64,000 bases of DNA from Symsagittifera roscoffensis (Eukaryota > Xenacoelomorpha > Acoela > Convolutidae). Location of the stretch: assembly GCF_963678635.1 (NCBI RefSeq), contig NC_087069.1, positions 8,568,633 through 8,632,632 on the forward strand, read 5' to 3'. The translations under genes were made by a program, and so were the position numbers. Under the pieces are notes generated by a model. It did not search any database and had not been told where the DNA came from. It was given only the letters and a program-made list of their open reading frames with translations. Shown here piece by piece: positions 1-11,150 of this stretch; the first letter of the stretch is position 1; the number at the start of each line of letters is the position of its first letter.

Positions 1-99
1 TCTGTTTTCTTTGTTTCTCACTGAAAAACGATATAGGAGTATTAATATGGGCTATATAAGTAATAATATTAGTAATACTATACCATTCCGGGTTGGTTC

Positions 100-132
100 A
101 ATATCCGAATTAAGGTGCTTAACTCGGATATT
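100..132. repeat. 15-bp inverted repeat (hairpin)
   Basis: Positions 100-114 and 118-132 are reverse complements with one G-U compatible mismatch and a 3-nt loop (GTG). The shorter palindrome ACAGTGC-A-GCACTGT follows at 155-169. Function is unknown. The hairpin is seen directly in the sequence. Confidence 0.8.
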
Positions 133-312
133 CGCAGTTCGGTGATGGGTCACTACAGTGCAGCACTGTCGAGCCCCCCACAGATTACTATCTTACTTTT
201 TGTACCAAAAGGGATACAAAACTTGTTAACGATACCCAACAGTCGATTGTTGTTGTCGTTGAGTCCCTTCTTGTTGCTCCTTGTACTGCTTGCCGGATCA
301 GTCTTCTCCCAA

Positions 313-368
313 GACCCTTCCGGATATAGCGCAAATCAGCGACCCTTCCGGATTGAGCGCAATTTAGC
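313..368. repeat. Two-copy 28-bp degenerate tandem repeat
   Basis: Two adjacent 28-bp copies (313-340, 341-368) each begin GACCCTTCCGGAT and continue with a GCGCAA-containing segment. The same CTCCGGATTC word recurs near 1,388. This suggests a decayed tandem array or a transposon terminus. Confidence 0.5.
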
Positions 369-1390
369 ATTAACGTGCTTAAATACTCAATTAACCCTAC
401 AGTACAAGCCTCACAAACGGGCCACAAAATTGATCGTAACAATCCTGACTGATATAAATGCCTGTAACAACAATATATCTATCAACAACAAACGGGGAGA
501 TCGGATCACATCTTGTCTGGGGGGATGATTTCTACTGAATTTATACTTTTTTACTTTTTTTTTGGTTTTTTCGGTTATTTTTTTTTGGTTTCTGTTTTTC
601 ATGGGTATTATACTACTTTTTGTATGGTTTCTTATATATCTTTAAGTGTTTTTGGTCACAAACCTCTCAGGGAACGAGGGGATGGCCGATCCCCCCACCC
701 TTCCTGGTTCGTGAATTTTCGGTCTTAACTAGGTTAGAAAGCTATTCACGGTAATCCGGATGGCTTCCGCGTTTCGACCTACCCTTCCGCAACGGCGGTT
801 TAGGCCTATTAAGGGCGTTAATCTGAGCATCCGCGCGGCGCGGAGTGCTCGTTAACGGTTCTGCCGGTCATGATGTTAAAAAAAATAACACCCAGGAGCG
901 CCATAAAAACATCTATGTAACATTCGCCCGGAAGTACATATCGACGGAAAATAGAGCCAAGCTATAAAAAGACTGGCTAGCGTCTAAACAAAGTTCTACA
1001 TGCTTTTAACCGTCTCTGCCAAAGCCAGTTCTTTTGGTGGTCTTTCTAACATCGGGTCGACAAGAACGTTACTGCTTTATGCTTCGGTCAAAACACTCAA
1101 ATTAACTTAACTACAGGCAGAAATAGTGAGCTCATGGCTGGGTCTCAGTATCCCCAAACCACGAGGTCACTCCTAAAATCAGGGCTACTACTATTTATTG
1201 AATTATCATTATTTTTGTTCAGTAGATAAAAATCATCATCTCCATCGAAGATGGATCAACCCTTTCCCCCAATTCCTAGCTTCTCATCCTCGATAAATGA
1301 ATTCAGATGTTAATTAAATTCAATTCAGAACATAATAGGGAAGCTAAAAGCTTATGTAAAATAATTCCAATTCAAATCCCGAGACCCCTC

Positions 1391-1406
1391 CGGATTCTTG
1401 AATCCG
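1391..1406. repeat. Short perfect hairpin
   Basis: CGGATTC and GAATCCG are separated by two T residues (a 7-bp stem). This lies in the same hairpin-rich stretch as the inverted repeat at 1,476. Confidence 0.6.
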
Positions 1407-1475
1407 GGGAAATAAGACCCTTATCCTCCTTCCGGAAGGCTGGTTTTCCACCCTTCACCGTTTTTCGCAACGGCC

Positions 1476-1507
1476 TTGCAACTATTGTAGCGACACAATA
1501 GTTGCAA
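1476..1507. repeat. 13-bp perfect inverted repeat
   Basis: Positions 1476-1488 and 1495-1507 are exact reverse complements with a 6-nt loop (AGCGAC). The arm TTGCAACTATTGT is long enough not to be chance over this stretch. It could be a transposon end or a structured RNA element. No flanking duplication was seen. Confidence 0.75.
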
Positions 1508-1550
1508 TTCGGGACGGTTTCTGCTATTTCTGCTTTTCTCCGATTCTGAT

Positions 1551-2514
1551 TCTCAATTTTCTCGTTCTTTTATTCAGGTTTTTCTTTAAAATGGCAGTTT
1601 TTCACGTTTCTTAAAATTATCATTTCGAATTTTTAAAATTTAGGAATTTCCAAATCCTTCAGCCTTCACGATTTGTCCAATTGTCTGAATAACGCACTTA
1701 ATCCTTCAAAACTGCCCATTCGGAAGGTTCGCTGCTAAAAACTCGAAACTGCATTTTCGTCCATTCTGGTCGAATGTCACAGTACTTCTTCTTCTTCACC
1801 GTCTTCCTCTTTTTCGCTATACTAGGTAGTAAAACAAATACCTGTTTCTTGAGAACACAGACGAGTAGACGGGGCAGTATAACAGAGCCCGTGCCAAAGT
1901 AGAACAATTTCGAAAAAAAAGTTCAGTTCAGCGAGAACAACTGGGGTAGTTTATTTGAACTTAACCAATGTCTAGGGTCATCATCTGACAACAGCAGCAT
2001 CAGTCAGACCCAAAAAAGGAAGAACGAAGTGAGTTTTAGTCAGACAGCACAAAAACTCCCTGCATAAAGAGAATCAAGCAAGTTTGCAGCAAAACCAACG
2101 AAGGAAATAAGAGTAGAGCCGTAAAAATGGCTTTTTCCGATGTTACTTTTCTTTATTTATAGTAATTAGAAGGTCAAAAGAATCACAGTGACCGAGGCTA
2201 CAGTCAGGAGTCCCTTCATCACGTATTCTAGTCAGAATCCTTGGAATTTTCTAGATATGGAAGTTATAATGATAAAAAGGAGATGTAAAGTGTTGATGTC
2301 CTTAAAATTAAACTCTATACGTGTTACTTTTCTTCAAAAGGAATAGGCAACTCGACACGAGAAAAAGTAATATAGAAATAGTGTGTTATAAATAAACAAT
2401 TTCGTCGAAAGTTGTTTTGTCATTTATCGTTCAGAGTACGCAAGGGACGTTCGCAATCTGTAGTGCCAGGGAGATTCTATTTTTTAAAAAGCTGCCTGCT
2501 CTGGGTTTGTGCCT
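1551..2514. other. No gene seen
   Basis: AT-rich sequence with only short chance open frames on either strand. I see no repeat, RNA gene or protein motif that I can support. Confidence 0.5.
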
Positions 2515-3480
2515 TTCCTCCGGGTTGGCACAGTTGAACCCGCCGCGGCACTAGAAAAATGACGATAAAGGCCTTAGCAACCCATTAGCAGTGAAAAGGA
2601 GGGTCAGAACATTCTGGAACTTTTAATTTTCAAAATTTCTATTTCTGAGGAATGCGGGTGCAGCCATTTTGAACACGAAAATGGAATAAAAAGACACAGC
2701 CGAATTGGCAAGGCAGGAATCAGTTGGAAGAAACGCTAGAAAAACGAAGCCTCTTATCGTGGTACTAAGACATGATAAGACGTTTATCTGAGAAAGATCA
2801 TACGGAAGGAAGGTCCAGTGGGACATCCTGAGCCGATCAGTACCCTCCCGCGCCACTAGACTGGGAAGATGAGAGAGTTATCTCCGAAGAAGAGTGGAAT
2901 TGTAGGCCCGGTGTCCAAGGACTTAGTGGACTGTAAAACTTACTCTTTAGCTGCTGTGATGCCGAGTAATTGAATTAACTCCAATTTTATATTGTATTTC
3001 AGAGCATGAGTAGCAGGAAAGAGGAAAAGTCAATCCAACACCAATCGATTTAGTATATAACTGTCACTAAAACATAGTGAATAAAGGTTTCCGAGCCGTG
3101 TTTTTGATAGTAATCAGTAGTCTGGGACCCAGTTATGAGGTTATTTTCGCATGTAAACGAAAGCTGATCAAAAGTCATTTGACTGATGGCCTAAAAATGG
3201 TAACTTTTTACTTAGCTCTAAACAGACAAGAGAACTAACTGGCCAGATCTAACAGGATCCCCAAACTAACAGGATTAAGGTAACTGACGCCTGCCAGTCG
3301 TCAATAGGTGCTTTTTTCTACGCTCCGTCGCTATGTGGTACTTGGGCGAATGTTACAGTTCCTCAGTGCATATGCTTAAGTTCTTACAAAACTTGCTCAA
3401 AAAACTCTGTGCTGGGGACAGCTGCGCCCTGAATCTCAGAAGCTGGTGGTTGAAAAAGCTGCGCATTTATGACAGGCAGT
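2515..3480. repeat. Copy 1 of a ~1.1-kb repeat
   Basis: This block is repeated in the same orientation at about 3,628-4,710. Shared landmarks are GACGATAAAGGCCTTAG near the left end, ATCAGTACCCTCCCGCGCC in the middle, and CTGAATCTCA near the right end. On the minus strand both copies can be read as a related 77-90 codon frame beginning MAREGTD, but the copies have diverged by substitutions and indels, so coding capacity is doubtful. The left end carries a tRNA B-box-like word on the minus strand (GGTTCAACTG), so a tRNA-derived repeat is possible. Confidence 0.75.
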
Positions 3481-3627
3481 GATTTGAGGTGAGTAGAAGA
3501 AATTTCAATTTCTAATGCAATTTTTAAGTTGATTATAGAAAACTGGATCACCACCTGAGAATAACCCGGAATTATGCGTTCATTTTGGACATTGAAGTGG
3601 ACTGTTCGGGGAGAATGTGCCATTCTC

Positions 3628-4710
3628 CCGGATTGGCGCAGTCGAACCCGCCTTTCCACTAAAAAAACGACGATAAAGGCCTTAGTAACCGATTGTCAGT
3701 GAAAAAGAGGGTCAGAATATTCTTGAACTTTTAATTTTTAAAATTTCGTTTCTCGGCAGTCTATTTCTGAGAAATGCGGGAGCGGAAATTTTGAACAAGA
3801 AAAGAGAATAAAAAGACACAACCGCATTGGCAGGACAAAAATCAGTTGGAAGAAACGCTAGAAGTACGAAGCCGTTTATTGTGGTACTAAGACACGATAA
3901 GACGTTTATCTGAGAGAGATCATACAGAAGGATGGTCCAGTGCAACATCCGGAGCGGATCAGTACCCTCCCGCGCCACTAGACTGGGAAGATAAGAGAGT
4001 TATCTCCGAAGGAGACTGGAATTGGAGGTCCGGTGCCCAAGGACTTGGTGGACTGTAAAACTTAATTTTAGCTGCTGTGATATCATAAGTAATTGAATTA
4101 ACTCCAATTTTATATTGTATTTCAGAGCATGAGTAGATAGAAAGAGGAAAGTTCAATCCGAGCCCAATAGATTTACTATATAACTGTCACTAAAAACATA
4201 GTTAGTTTAGATTAGTTTATTTAGATTAGTTTATTGTAAAAATCCTGATGATGCACATAGTTGCGACAACGTTCGAAATTTACTTTTTAGCAAAAAAATT
4301 CTAAGAACACAGTAAATAATGGTTCCCGAGCCGTGTTTTTAATAGTAATCACATAGTCTGAGGATCCGAGACCCAGTTATGTGGTTATTTCCGCATGTAA
4401 ACGAAAGCTGATCTTTAGTCTTTTGACTGATGGCCTAAAAATGATAACTTTTTACTTCGCCCTAAACAGAACAGAAAACTAACTGAGCAGGTCGAGACGG
4501 TGAAAAACGAGCAGGATTGAGGTAACTGACGCCTGCCAGTCGTCAATATGCGTTTTTTCCACGCTCCGTCACTGTGTGGTATTTGGGTGAATGCTACAGT
4601 TCCTCAGTGAGTATTCTTAGGTTCTCACACCGCTTGCTCAAAAAAACTTTTATGCTAGGGCCAGCCGCCCCCTGAATCTCAAAAGTTAGCGGTTGAAAAA
4701 GATACCCATG
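3628..4710. repeat. Copy 2 of the ~1.1-kb repeat
   Basis: Diverged direct copy of the block at 2,515-3,480. It differs by scattered substitutions and by an insertion of about 110 bp near 4,200-4,310. That insertion includes two copies of a TTTAGATTAGTTTA word. The minus strand carries the B-box-like word GGTTCGACTG at the left end. The two copies lie only about 150 bp apart, suggesting tandem duplication or nested insertion of one repeat family. Confidence 0.75.
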
Positions 4711-4966
4711 ATCTAATAAGTCTCTATACTTGTCAATTTTTTGCTCTTCTGCTTCAGCGGCAGCCGTACCAGGGTTACAAACAGACCCGGCACTAATCCT
4801 ACAAGGGGCTAAGGGCTAACCGTTACATCACACAAGATATGCTTACCAACAGCCCATGGAACGAGCGTCAAACCGTCTGGTCGCTTCTGATTGGTTCTGT
4901 AGAGGTGTCGTGGTTCTAAAACAGACGGAATGTGAGTAGAAGATAAACTCTGTTTTATAAGGGCAT

Positions 4967-5702
4967 TCAGGTTTGACTTCGTAGAGAATCTCCCCGCACT
5001 TTTGAGGCAGAAAAGGCCAAGCCGACCATCTTAGGCAATGTCTTATCCGGAGACGCTTTTATGAGCCTAATCGAAGTCTTATTGAAATTTTGAGTTGTGG
5101 GTTCGACAGTTTTAAAGTTAAATTTTTGCACGGGATAACCTTCAACCATTGGGAGCCAGATCTATCTTGGAACGCAACGGGTTTTTTACGTCCGTTGGTT
5201 TGAGTCGTAAAATCAAGTCTGCAACTTCACTGTCAAAAACTGGTTCTGTCATATTTTTTTTTGATTTTCGTATTCCGGAGCCAATTCAGTTTTTCCAAGT
5301 TCAAACCACCTTTTAAGCGCATCATCAAAGGTTCCATCCACATGCTTTAGACCAAAAATTTCGCTTTTGTCGTTTTTCACTCTTACTGCTGAGGCTAAGA
5401 AAACGGGAAGAGCAGGTAGACGAGCGGAAGAAACACCCAAGCCTCTTTTGGCTGCCAGGAGCGCTGCTTGTAAAGATTGTTTGTCATCCATTTTCTCATT
5501 TATGACCCTGCATAATGAATTTCTTAATAATTTGCCTTAGCGTTCCAAAGAGTAACGAACGAAAAACATTTTGCAAAAAAAATGACTCGTAAGGCATGCT
5601 AAAGCAGTCTTTCAGCAGATGAAAACGACAATGGGCGTCTAGTTTGTCAATGACATTCAAAAACTTTTCAAGCTCCCTATTGTTTTCGACGAGCAATTCC
5701 AT
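4967..5702 (-). pseudogene. Unidentified coding relic
   Basis: Three short minus-strand open frames lie close together: 5,702-5,496 (68 codons, starting MELLVENNRELEKF), 5,491-5,249 (80 codons, starting MDDKQSLQAALL) and 5,149-4,967 (60 codons). Their composition is protein-like: balanced, with amphipathic helices and little low complexity. Frame breaks between them suggest a decayed transposon or gene remnant. I recognise no domain and assign no function. Confidence 0.3.
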
Positions 5703-6034
5703 CCGACGAAGTTCGAAAATTGCAGATCCTAGTATGAGGAGTTCTTCTTTTGTTTTTGTTTTTTATTTTGGGGTATATTTTTCAAAAACTTGTTAAAATT
5801 GAAAAATATCGTAGTCGGTCACAAAAAAAAACAAAAATCGCATTTTTCAGTGTTCAAACTCAGGCCGTAAATTGGTTCCAGTTTCAGAATGTTTTTATTG
5901 TCCCAAAGTGCTACCTTATAGTCGTCGTCTAAGTTCCCTTCATCCAAATACCAGATGTTAATTTGGATGTTCTAATTTGCTCAAGGTCACCGAAGGCAAT
6001 ACTAAGCTTTTGGTGATATAGGGTGTCTGATAGT

Positions 6035-6140
6035 ATGATTATTATTATTTTGATTATTTTTACGATTATTATTATGATTATGATTTTTACTATTATGATT
6101 TTTATGATTATTAAAATTATTGCTTTTATTATTTTTATTA
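6035..6140. repeat. Low-complexity ATT/ATG tract
   Basis: A run of degenerate trinucleotides (ATT, ATG, TTT) that translates as an Ile/Met/Phe-rich string. It is simple-sequence DNA rather than a gene. Confidence 0.8.
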
Positions 6141-6428
6141 ATATGGTTTCCGCTCAAGGCCAGGGATGCTATCCCAAGAAAATTAGTTCTGACTGCAGTT
6201 CATATCTTACAAGTTTCTATGTTAATGTGCTGGTACTTCGTATTGAAGTAGTTCCATAAACAACATAAAAGTCTGCTTTAAGTCCAACGGTCAGTCCAAA
6301 ATTAATATTTTTTAGTAGTCGATTTATCAGAGTACACACTCGATACAAAAAACTTAGCTCGCAAATTTGTTTTTTCTACTCTTCCATATTCCTCCGGTTG
6401 CTTTCAAGTCTCTTAGAAAATCTTTCAA

Positions 6429-8790
6429 TCAATCTAAGTCATTAATTTTGCAATTGTAATAAGCATTTAATAGCTTAGACGAAATGTAAAAACTGCAGCT
6501 GTCAATATATATATAGAGAGAAAGTGGTAAAAGATTGCATGTTTTCAGGGTCGTTTCGTACTCTGAGCCGAAGGTTATCCAGCGTAAAACTTTTTTTGAA
6601 CATTTTCTAATACCTTCATGTTTCGAACATTTACACTCCAACAGATAGACCATAGATTAAATTTGGCAGTATGATACACTTGTACAGGTTAATTTTCGCT
6701 TTCGTAGGCAGTGAAGGAGAGTTTCTTTTTATCATAAGGAAACCTTGAGAGCCTTGTTTGCAGCATAATTAACATACACATCTCATTTAAACTAGCTGGA
6801 TATCATAATGCCGAGATGTTGTTGAACATTTGTTTTCACAATTTCAACGCCATTTAAAAAGTAGATCTCAATGTAGCTTCCCACACTAAACGATAAATAA
6901 GATCATTTGTCAGCATTCAAAGGCAATTCCAATTTGTTACATTAGATAAGTCGAGTTGAAAACTAATTTTTGATAATCCAAAGGAAATAAATTTGACGTC
7001 ATCTGCACAAAGGAATGACGAACAATTCTCGCAGCAGTTCTTGAAATTTTTCTGGTTTTTTTTCTGGCAGTTTTCAAGTTTTTTTGATCAAACCTGATGT
7101 ACACGGCTTTATCCATGGTGATAAGCTGCTTTGATGTCCTGTTTTTTTTTTGAATTACAAGCTTTTAATTTCTGGTTCACCCACTCGTACAACTCTCCAA
7201 GCATAATATTAACATTACTCCAGCAAAAACAATAGACATTTTTTGTCTTCGATAATCCGCTTTAGAAGATCATAATCTCCTTTGCAGATAGTCAAACGGG
7301 TCTTTAAGAAGTTATCTCGTAAGTACGTTAGCTTTGACTTGAATTTGACGTTAGCAACTACACCAAAATGATTCGACAGCCTGTTGATCTGGTAATCAGA
7401 TTTTTCACATAAGAGAGAAGCTAAGTTTTTACTGGTCGAAATAATGTCCAGAGTACCGCTTGCAGCTGATTTAAAATGAACCAGTTGTATAATATCGTTG
7501 TCAACAAGTAAATCAAGAATTTCTTGAGTAAATTTGTCATCAGAAGAAAAATCATGCCAACCGAAGTTTTTTTTCTGGAAGGTTGAAGTCACCACCAATA
7601 ATATAATAATCAATGTCCGTCAGTGAAACGATTGAGGCAAATAATCTTGACGTTTTGTCCATCTGCATGTAATACGGACTGTCTTGGGGAAGTTTTTCAA
7701 ATCAGCACATTAATTTTTTTTTTTATAAAAAATAGTCAAGAAAATCCCGTAATAGCTTTGCAAAGATGTTTATCAAAATCATACTCTTTTGTCATATAGC
7801 TACACTGAATTCCAATCAGCTTACCTCACTGGGCCTAATTATGGTTTTTCCGATGCCTGATAGATCGATAGAGCTCAAAGCTGTCAAGGAACAACATTTG
7901 CTGAATGATTCAATCAAACATGTTTCAGTGATGAAGATAATATCAAAGCAAAAAGTTCTTACAATATTCGCAAAAGAAACTCTTTTTTCTTGTTGATCAA
8001 GCTTCAGACGTTAAAAACTAGCAATGAAAATTTCTCTGTTTCGTTTTGTCTTAGTCAGTCTCGATTTCAAAATTCGGGTTGAAATATCTTTTCTATTGAC
8101 GCCATCTTCTGATATTACTTTTTTTAGCTGGTCATCTTTTGTCAATAATTTTGAGAAGAATTTTTTGCTTGTTCTTTCTGTTTTGAAACTTCTCAACAAT
8201 GGCGTTTTAGACAAAACTTTGAGAACCAACCAAGGGTTTGAAAAGGTAAGCAAGATAGTACGAGCTCAACATTCCTCGTTCTTTCGTTTTCCAAGGCTTC
8301 GAATATTTATTATACCAGATTTTCTTCTCCTAATATTTCCAAGAATTCTTCTCCTTGACGTGTTTCAAAACTAATTAGGGTCAATGATAGTTGAGATTTG
8401 GCTTTTCTTTATATACTTCCAACCGTGAGATCCGAATTTCAACGTTTGTTTCAGTTTTAGATTCAATAGGGTTTTTTTTCAGAATAACTATTATCAATAA
8501 TTGACTTTCCTTTAAATCAGCATTTGATTTTTTGATTGCAGCAAGATTTTCTGATATTTTCGTCTCGGTCAGAGTTTCCACCACTTTCGTGATGTTTTGC
8601 TTCGCCGCCCCTCTGCCTTGATTGCAAAATCAGAAATACTCATCTCTTGACATGTACACCATGGCCTCTTTTGGTATCTTGCTACCTTTCTGATGAACCC
8701 AGCCAGTGCATTTGTCGAGTTTAATTGGTGGATCTTTGTCCTGTATTTTGCTTTTGCAATATATGCATTTGCAGTCAAAATCCACATCAT
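6429..8790 (-). mobile_element. Eroded LINE (PHD-finger ORF1, endonuclease, RT)
   Basis: A non-LTR retrotransposon relic can be read on the minus strand in several broken frames. From its 5' side: a PHD-like Cys/His finger (CKCIYCK then WVH) near 8,790-8,690; the endonuclease start motif DIIFITET at 7,944-7,908; the catalytic GGDFNLP motif at 7,596-7,576; the endonuclease end with SNHFGV in place of the usual SDHF near 7,340; a degenerate reverse-transcriptase box CADDVKFI near 7,010-6,984; and a C-terminal LINE signature (NLLPLSLY) near 6,520. Most of the RT is deleted. CR1/L2-type elements have this order. The copy is dead: several frameshifts and stops are present. Confidence 0.75.
7215..7613 (-). 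pseudogene. LINE endonuclease fragment (132 codons)
   Basis: Longest open piece of the LINE relic. It covers the middle and C-terminal part of an AP-type endonuclease: WHDFSSDDKF, a leucine/valine core, TLDIISTS, and SNHFGVV where active enzymes have SDHF. The preceding GGDFNLP motif lies just upstream in another frame, so a 1-nt indel separates them. The Asp-to-Asn change at SDHF would abolish catalysis in known members. Confidence 0.7.
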
Positions 8791-8839
8791 TGGAGGTACT
8801 ATTAGAAATCGTTCCAACTATAATTTAAAAAGACACTAT

Positions 8840-9280
8840 TCATCAGGGTCCATTTTTATTTTCTCTAAGTGGATGTCTTGTTTGGGCATTTTTGCTTATC
8901 CATACAGCCTAGCCGGCTGCGCCCCCGTTGATTTTAACTCAGTATACACCGCCTTGTTGATCTACTCGTTCTTTTTCTTGGCAAATACTTCTTCGTTTAC
9001 CTTTTTCAATTCTTATGGCAACATTGTCTGTCAGAATCTTTCTCTCACTAAATTGTACAGCCTGCAAAAGGCATTTATCTTCCTCATACACGTCTCGTTT
9101 ACCATTACACAAAATCCCACCACCAAATCAAACGTCACTGACAGAAGACCGTTGTCCTTCAAATACTTTCTGGCTTTTTCAACTCCTTTGTCAGCGGTTG
9201 TCTCTCACATTCGTAGCATATCTCTTAGCAGCCGATTCAATCTGGCACAATTTTTCACCAGGGTTTCTATTTGACTAGTA
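8840..9280 (-). mobile_element. Penelope-like element fragment
   Basis: On the minus strand the frame near 8,970-8,880 reads ELKSTGAQPARLYG, a stop, then AKMPK. This resembles the conserved N-terminal RT signature (…QPARLYGLPKxHK) of Penelope-like retroelements. An in-frame stop also lies about 14 codons upstream. The fragment ends abruptly where the LINE relic begins, suggesting one element interrupted or truncated the other. Only this short signature supports the call. Confidence 0.55.
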
Positions 9281-11150
9281 TCTTCAAGGAAAAGAGTATG
9301 AATGAGATGAAAGTTGGGTTATGCGCAAGGTTGAGGTCAGTTGGTGGTCAACCGTCATGACTAATTGGATTGGTTAAGGTACATAAAACGGATACACTAA
9401 GGTGACTTGTGTTCTCTCTCTGAAGTAGTTCTTCCGAAAAAAGGATCCGGAAAACTAGCATGATAAGATCGAGGTAATTCGATAAGATCGAGGTGCCAAC
9501 ACTGAGACAACTACTGAAATGACTAGGGAAATGACAGAGAAAACAAATTTGATTTCTGGCGAGAGTATCAGTTCCTTGAATGACAAAAACTTGTGCAACA
9601 AGGTACCGCTAAAGCGGCCATTTTCACCGCGCTACAGCCAGATCTGCGCTACAGCTAGAAGATTTTATTTGTATTGAATAACTGTCAACATGTTTCGGGA
9701 GACTTCAAGTTTTTCTGATTGTCCCGAGTTTGCTCGAATTCCACTTCATTGTCGCTAATACCAGCTGAGCAAGATTCTGGATCTTCTCAGCTGTGTTTTT
9801 AAATGCTTCATATATAATCTTGACAATTGTATACAACGAATTTCCTTCACTTGACAAGTCGTTGGTCTTGATGTCAATATCGTTAATTGATTTCCAGATT
9901 CAGACATCATAATTACTCAAATAAATCAGGTGTCAACCTTGATTTTTTTAGAAACTATTCCGACTCCCCACACTACTTCCCTCCTTAAAAAAGGAATTTT
10001 TACCCTCACGACAGAGCTGCTTTATAACTTATAGATGGTTAATTCAAAATATCGCCGTCCTTGATTAGTACCCTCATTTATGCTTAATATATCGATATAT
10101 ACCTTACAATAAGTTGTAAATGTCTATCTGACTGCTCAAAAAGTCTTAATGGCAGAGTGGAGAACTGTTTCCGAAATGCCTGGCTACGGTTAGAATTCAC
10201 CCTAGTTCAGGTAACAAAAAAATGTCACAGAGACTCGGAGGCACTAAAAAGGGGCGCTCAGAAGTATAACTGCAACCGTTTTCAAAGTAAGTGGCCATTG
10301 GAAAGAAAAACAAATGCAAAATATTAAAAAAAAAACTCAAAAATTCTTCTCGCTGTTCTGAAGGTATTTTTTTGCATCCCTAATGTAGTGATGAAGATTT
10401 TGCAGTCTTTCGAGAAATATTGGTGGCCGGCTCACCAAATTTGATGGCTGCAACTGTTTCAACGGAACCACAGTGCCGTATTTGGTGTTAGCACCAACTA
10501 TTTGCTATACGTGTTGCCGTACCATAGCTTCAACTTCAAACAGTTCGTGCAAAAAGTACACAAAGTCTCCGAGTAAAGGCTCTTGTCGTTGGCCTAAAAT
10601 CATACGTATTCTTATCTTCATTCCACAGACTGTTGTGTTCGTTTTTTTTCGTCTGCTCTAATTGCACTCAATTGTATCTTAATTTGTTTGCCTAAAAATT
10701 CCAACCTTTTCTAACGTTTCAATTTTTTAAACCAAATTCATTATATCTGTTCATCTCTGGTTCCTTGCTGGTTTCTCTTCAATAAAACTTTGTTTCCTTT
10801 GCCAAAAAAAATTTCTTTACATGCACAGTTCTACTTTTTAGTTTTGTTCCGTTTCTGCAAACCAAGAAAAATAGAAGCAGCTGAATGGTGAAAAGTATAA
10901 ATCGAAATGACTCGATTGATTACGAGAGTATATCCCGTTTTGTCCCAGGAAGACCTCTCATCCTGTTATTGTCTTCCTACTAAGTTTCATCAGTTTTGAT
11001 AGCTGGCTATCTCTCAATTTTTTATCGCAGAAAAGTTCTTCACTGGCTAAATCATATGAGGTAAAAGCTGATGTTTTTCGCCGGTTGATCTAATTTTAAA
11101 GATTGTGGGAATCAACTTCAGTTGTGTTGCATATAATACCCAGGATCCAT
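9281..11150. other. No gene seen
   Basis: AT-rich DNA with short chance open frames. Two small direct repeats are visible: GATAAGATCGAGGT twice near 9,464-9,495, and GCGCTACAGC twice near 9,631-9,655. Some minus-strand stretches near 10,420-10,650 look like former coding sequence, but I cannot identify them. Confidence 0.4.

Larger units (their letters stand above)
1..1550. other. Non-coding stretch with hairpins
   Basis: No convincing gene is visible. Base composition is somewhat GC-richer than the following 25 kb. The stretch contains several short inverted repeats, listed separately, and recurring words of the type CCTTCCGGAT. Open frames here begin at non-ATG codons and look like chance. 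It may be the edge of an older repeat or mobile element whose other end lies outside the window. Confidence 0.5.

Noticed and set aside
115-528. 137-codon plus-strand frame with a hydrophobic leader-like segment
   Set aside because: It starts at GTG, contains no family motif, and lies over hairpins and tandem repeats. More likely chance.
8693-9274. 193-codon plus-strand frame with hydrophobic stretches
   Set aside because: It is antisense to the LINE finger and the Penelope-like signature, which explain the sequence better.
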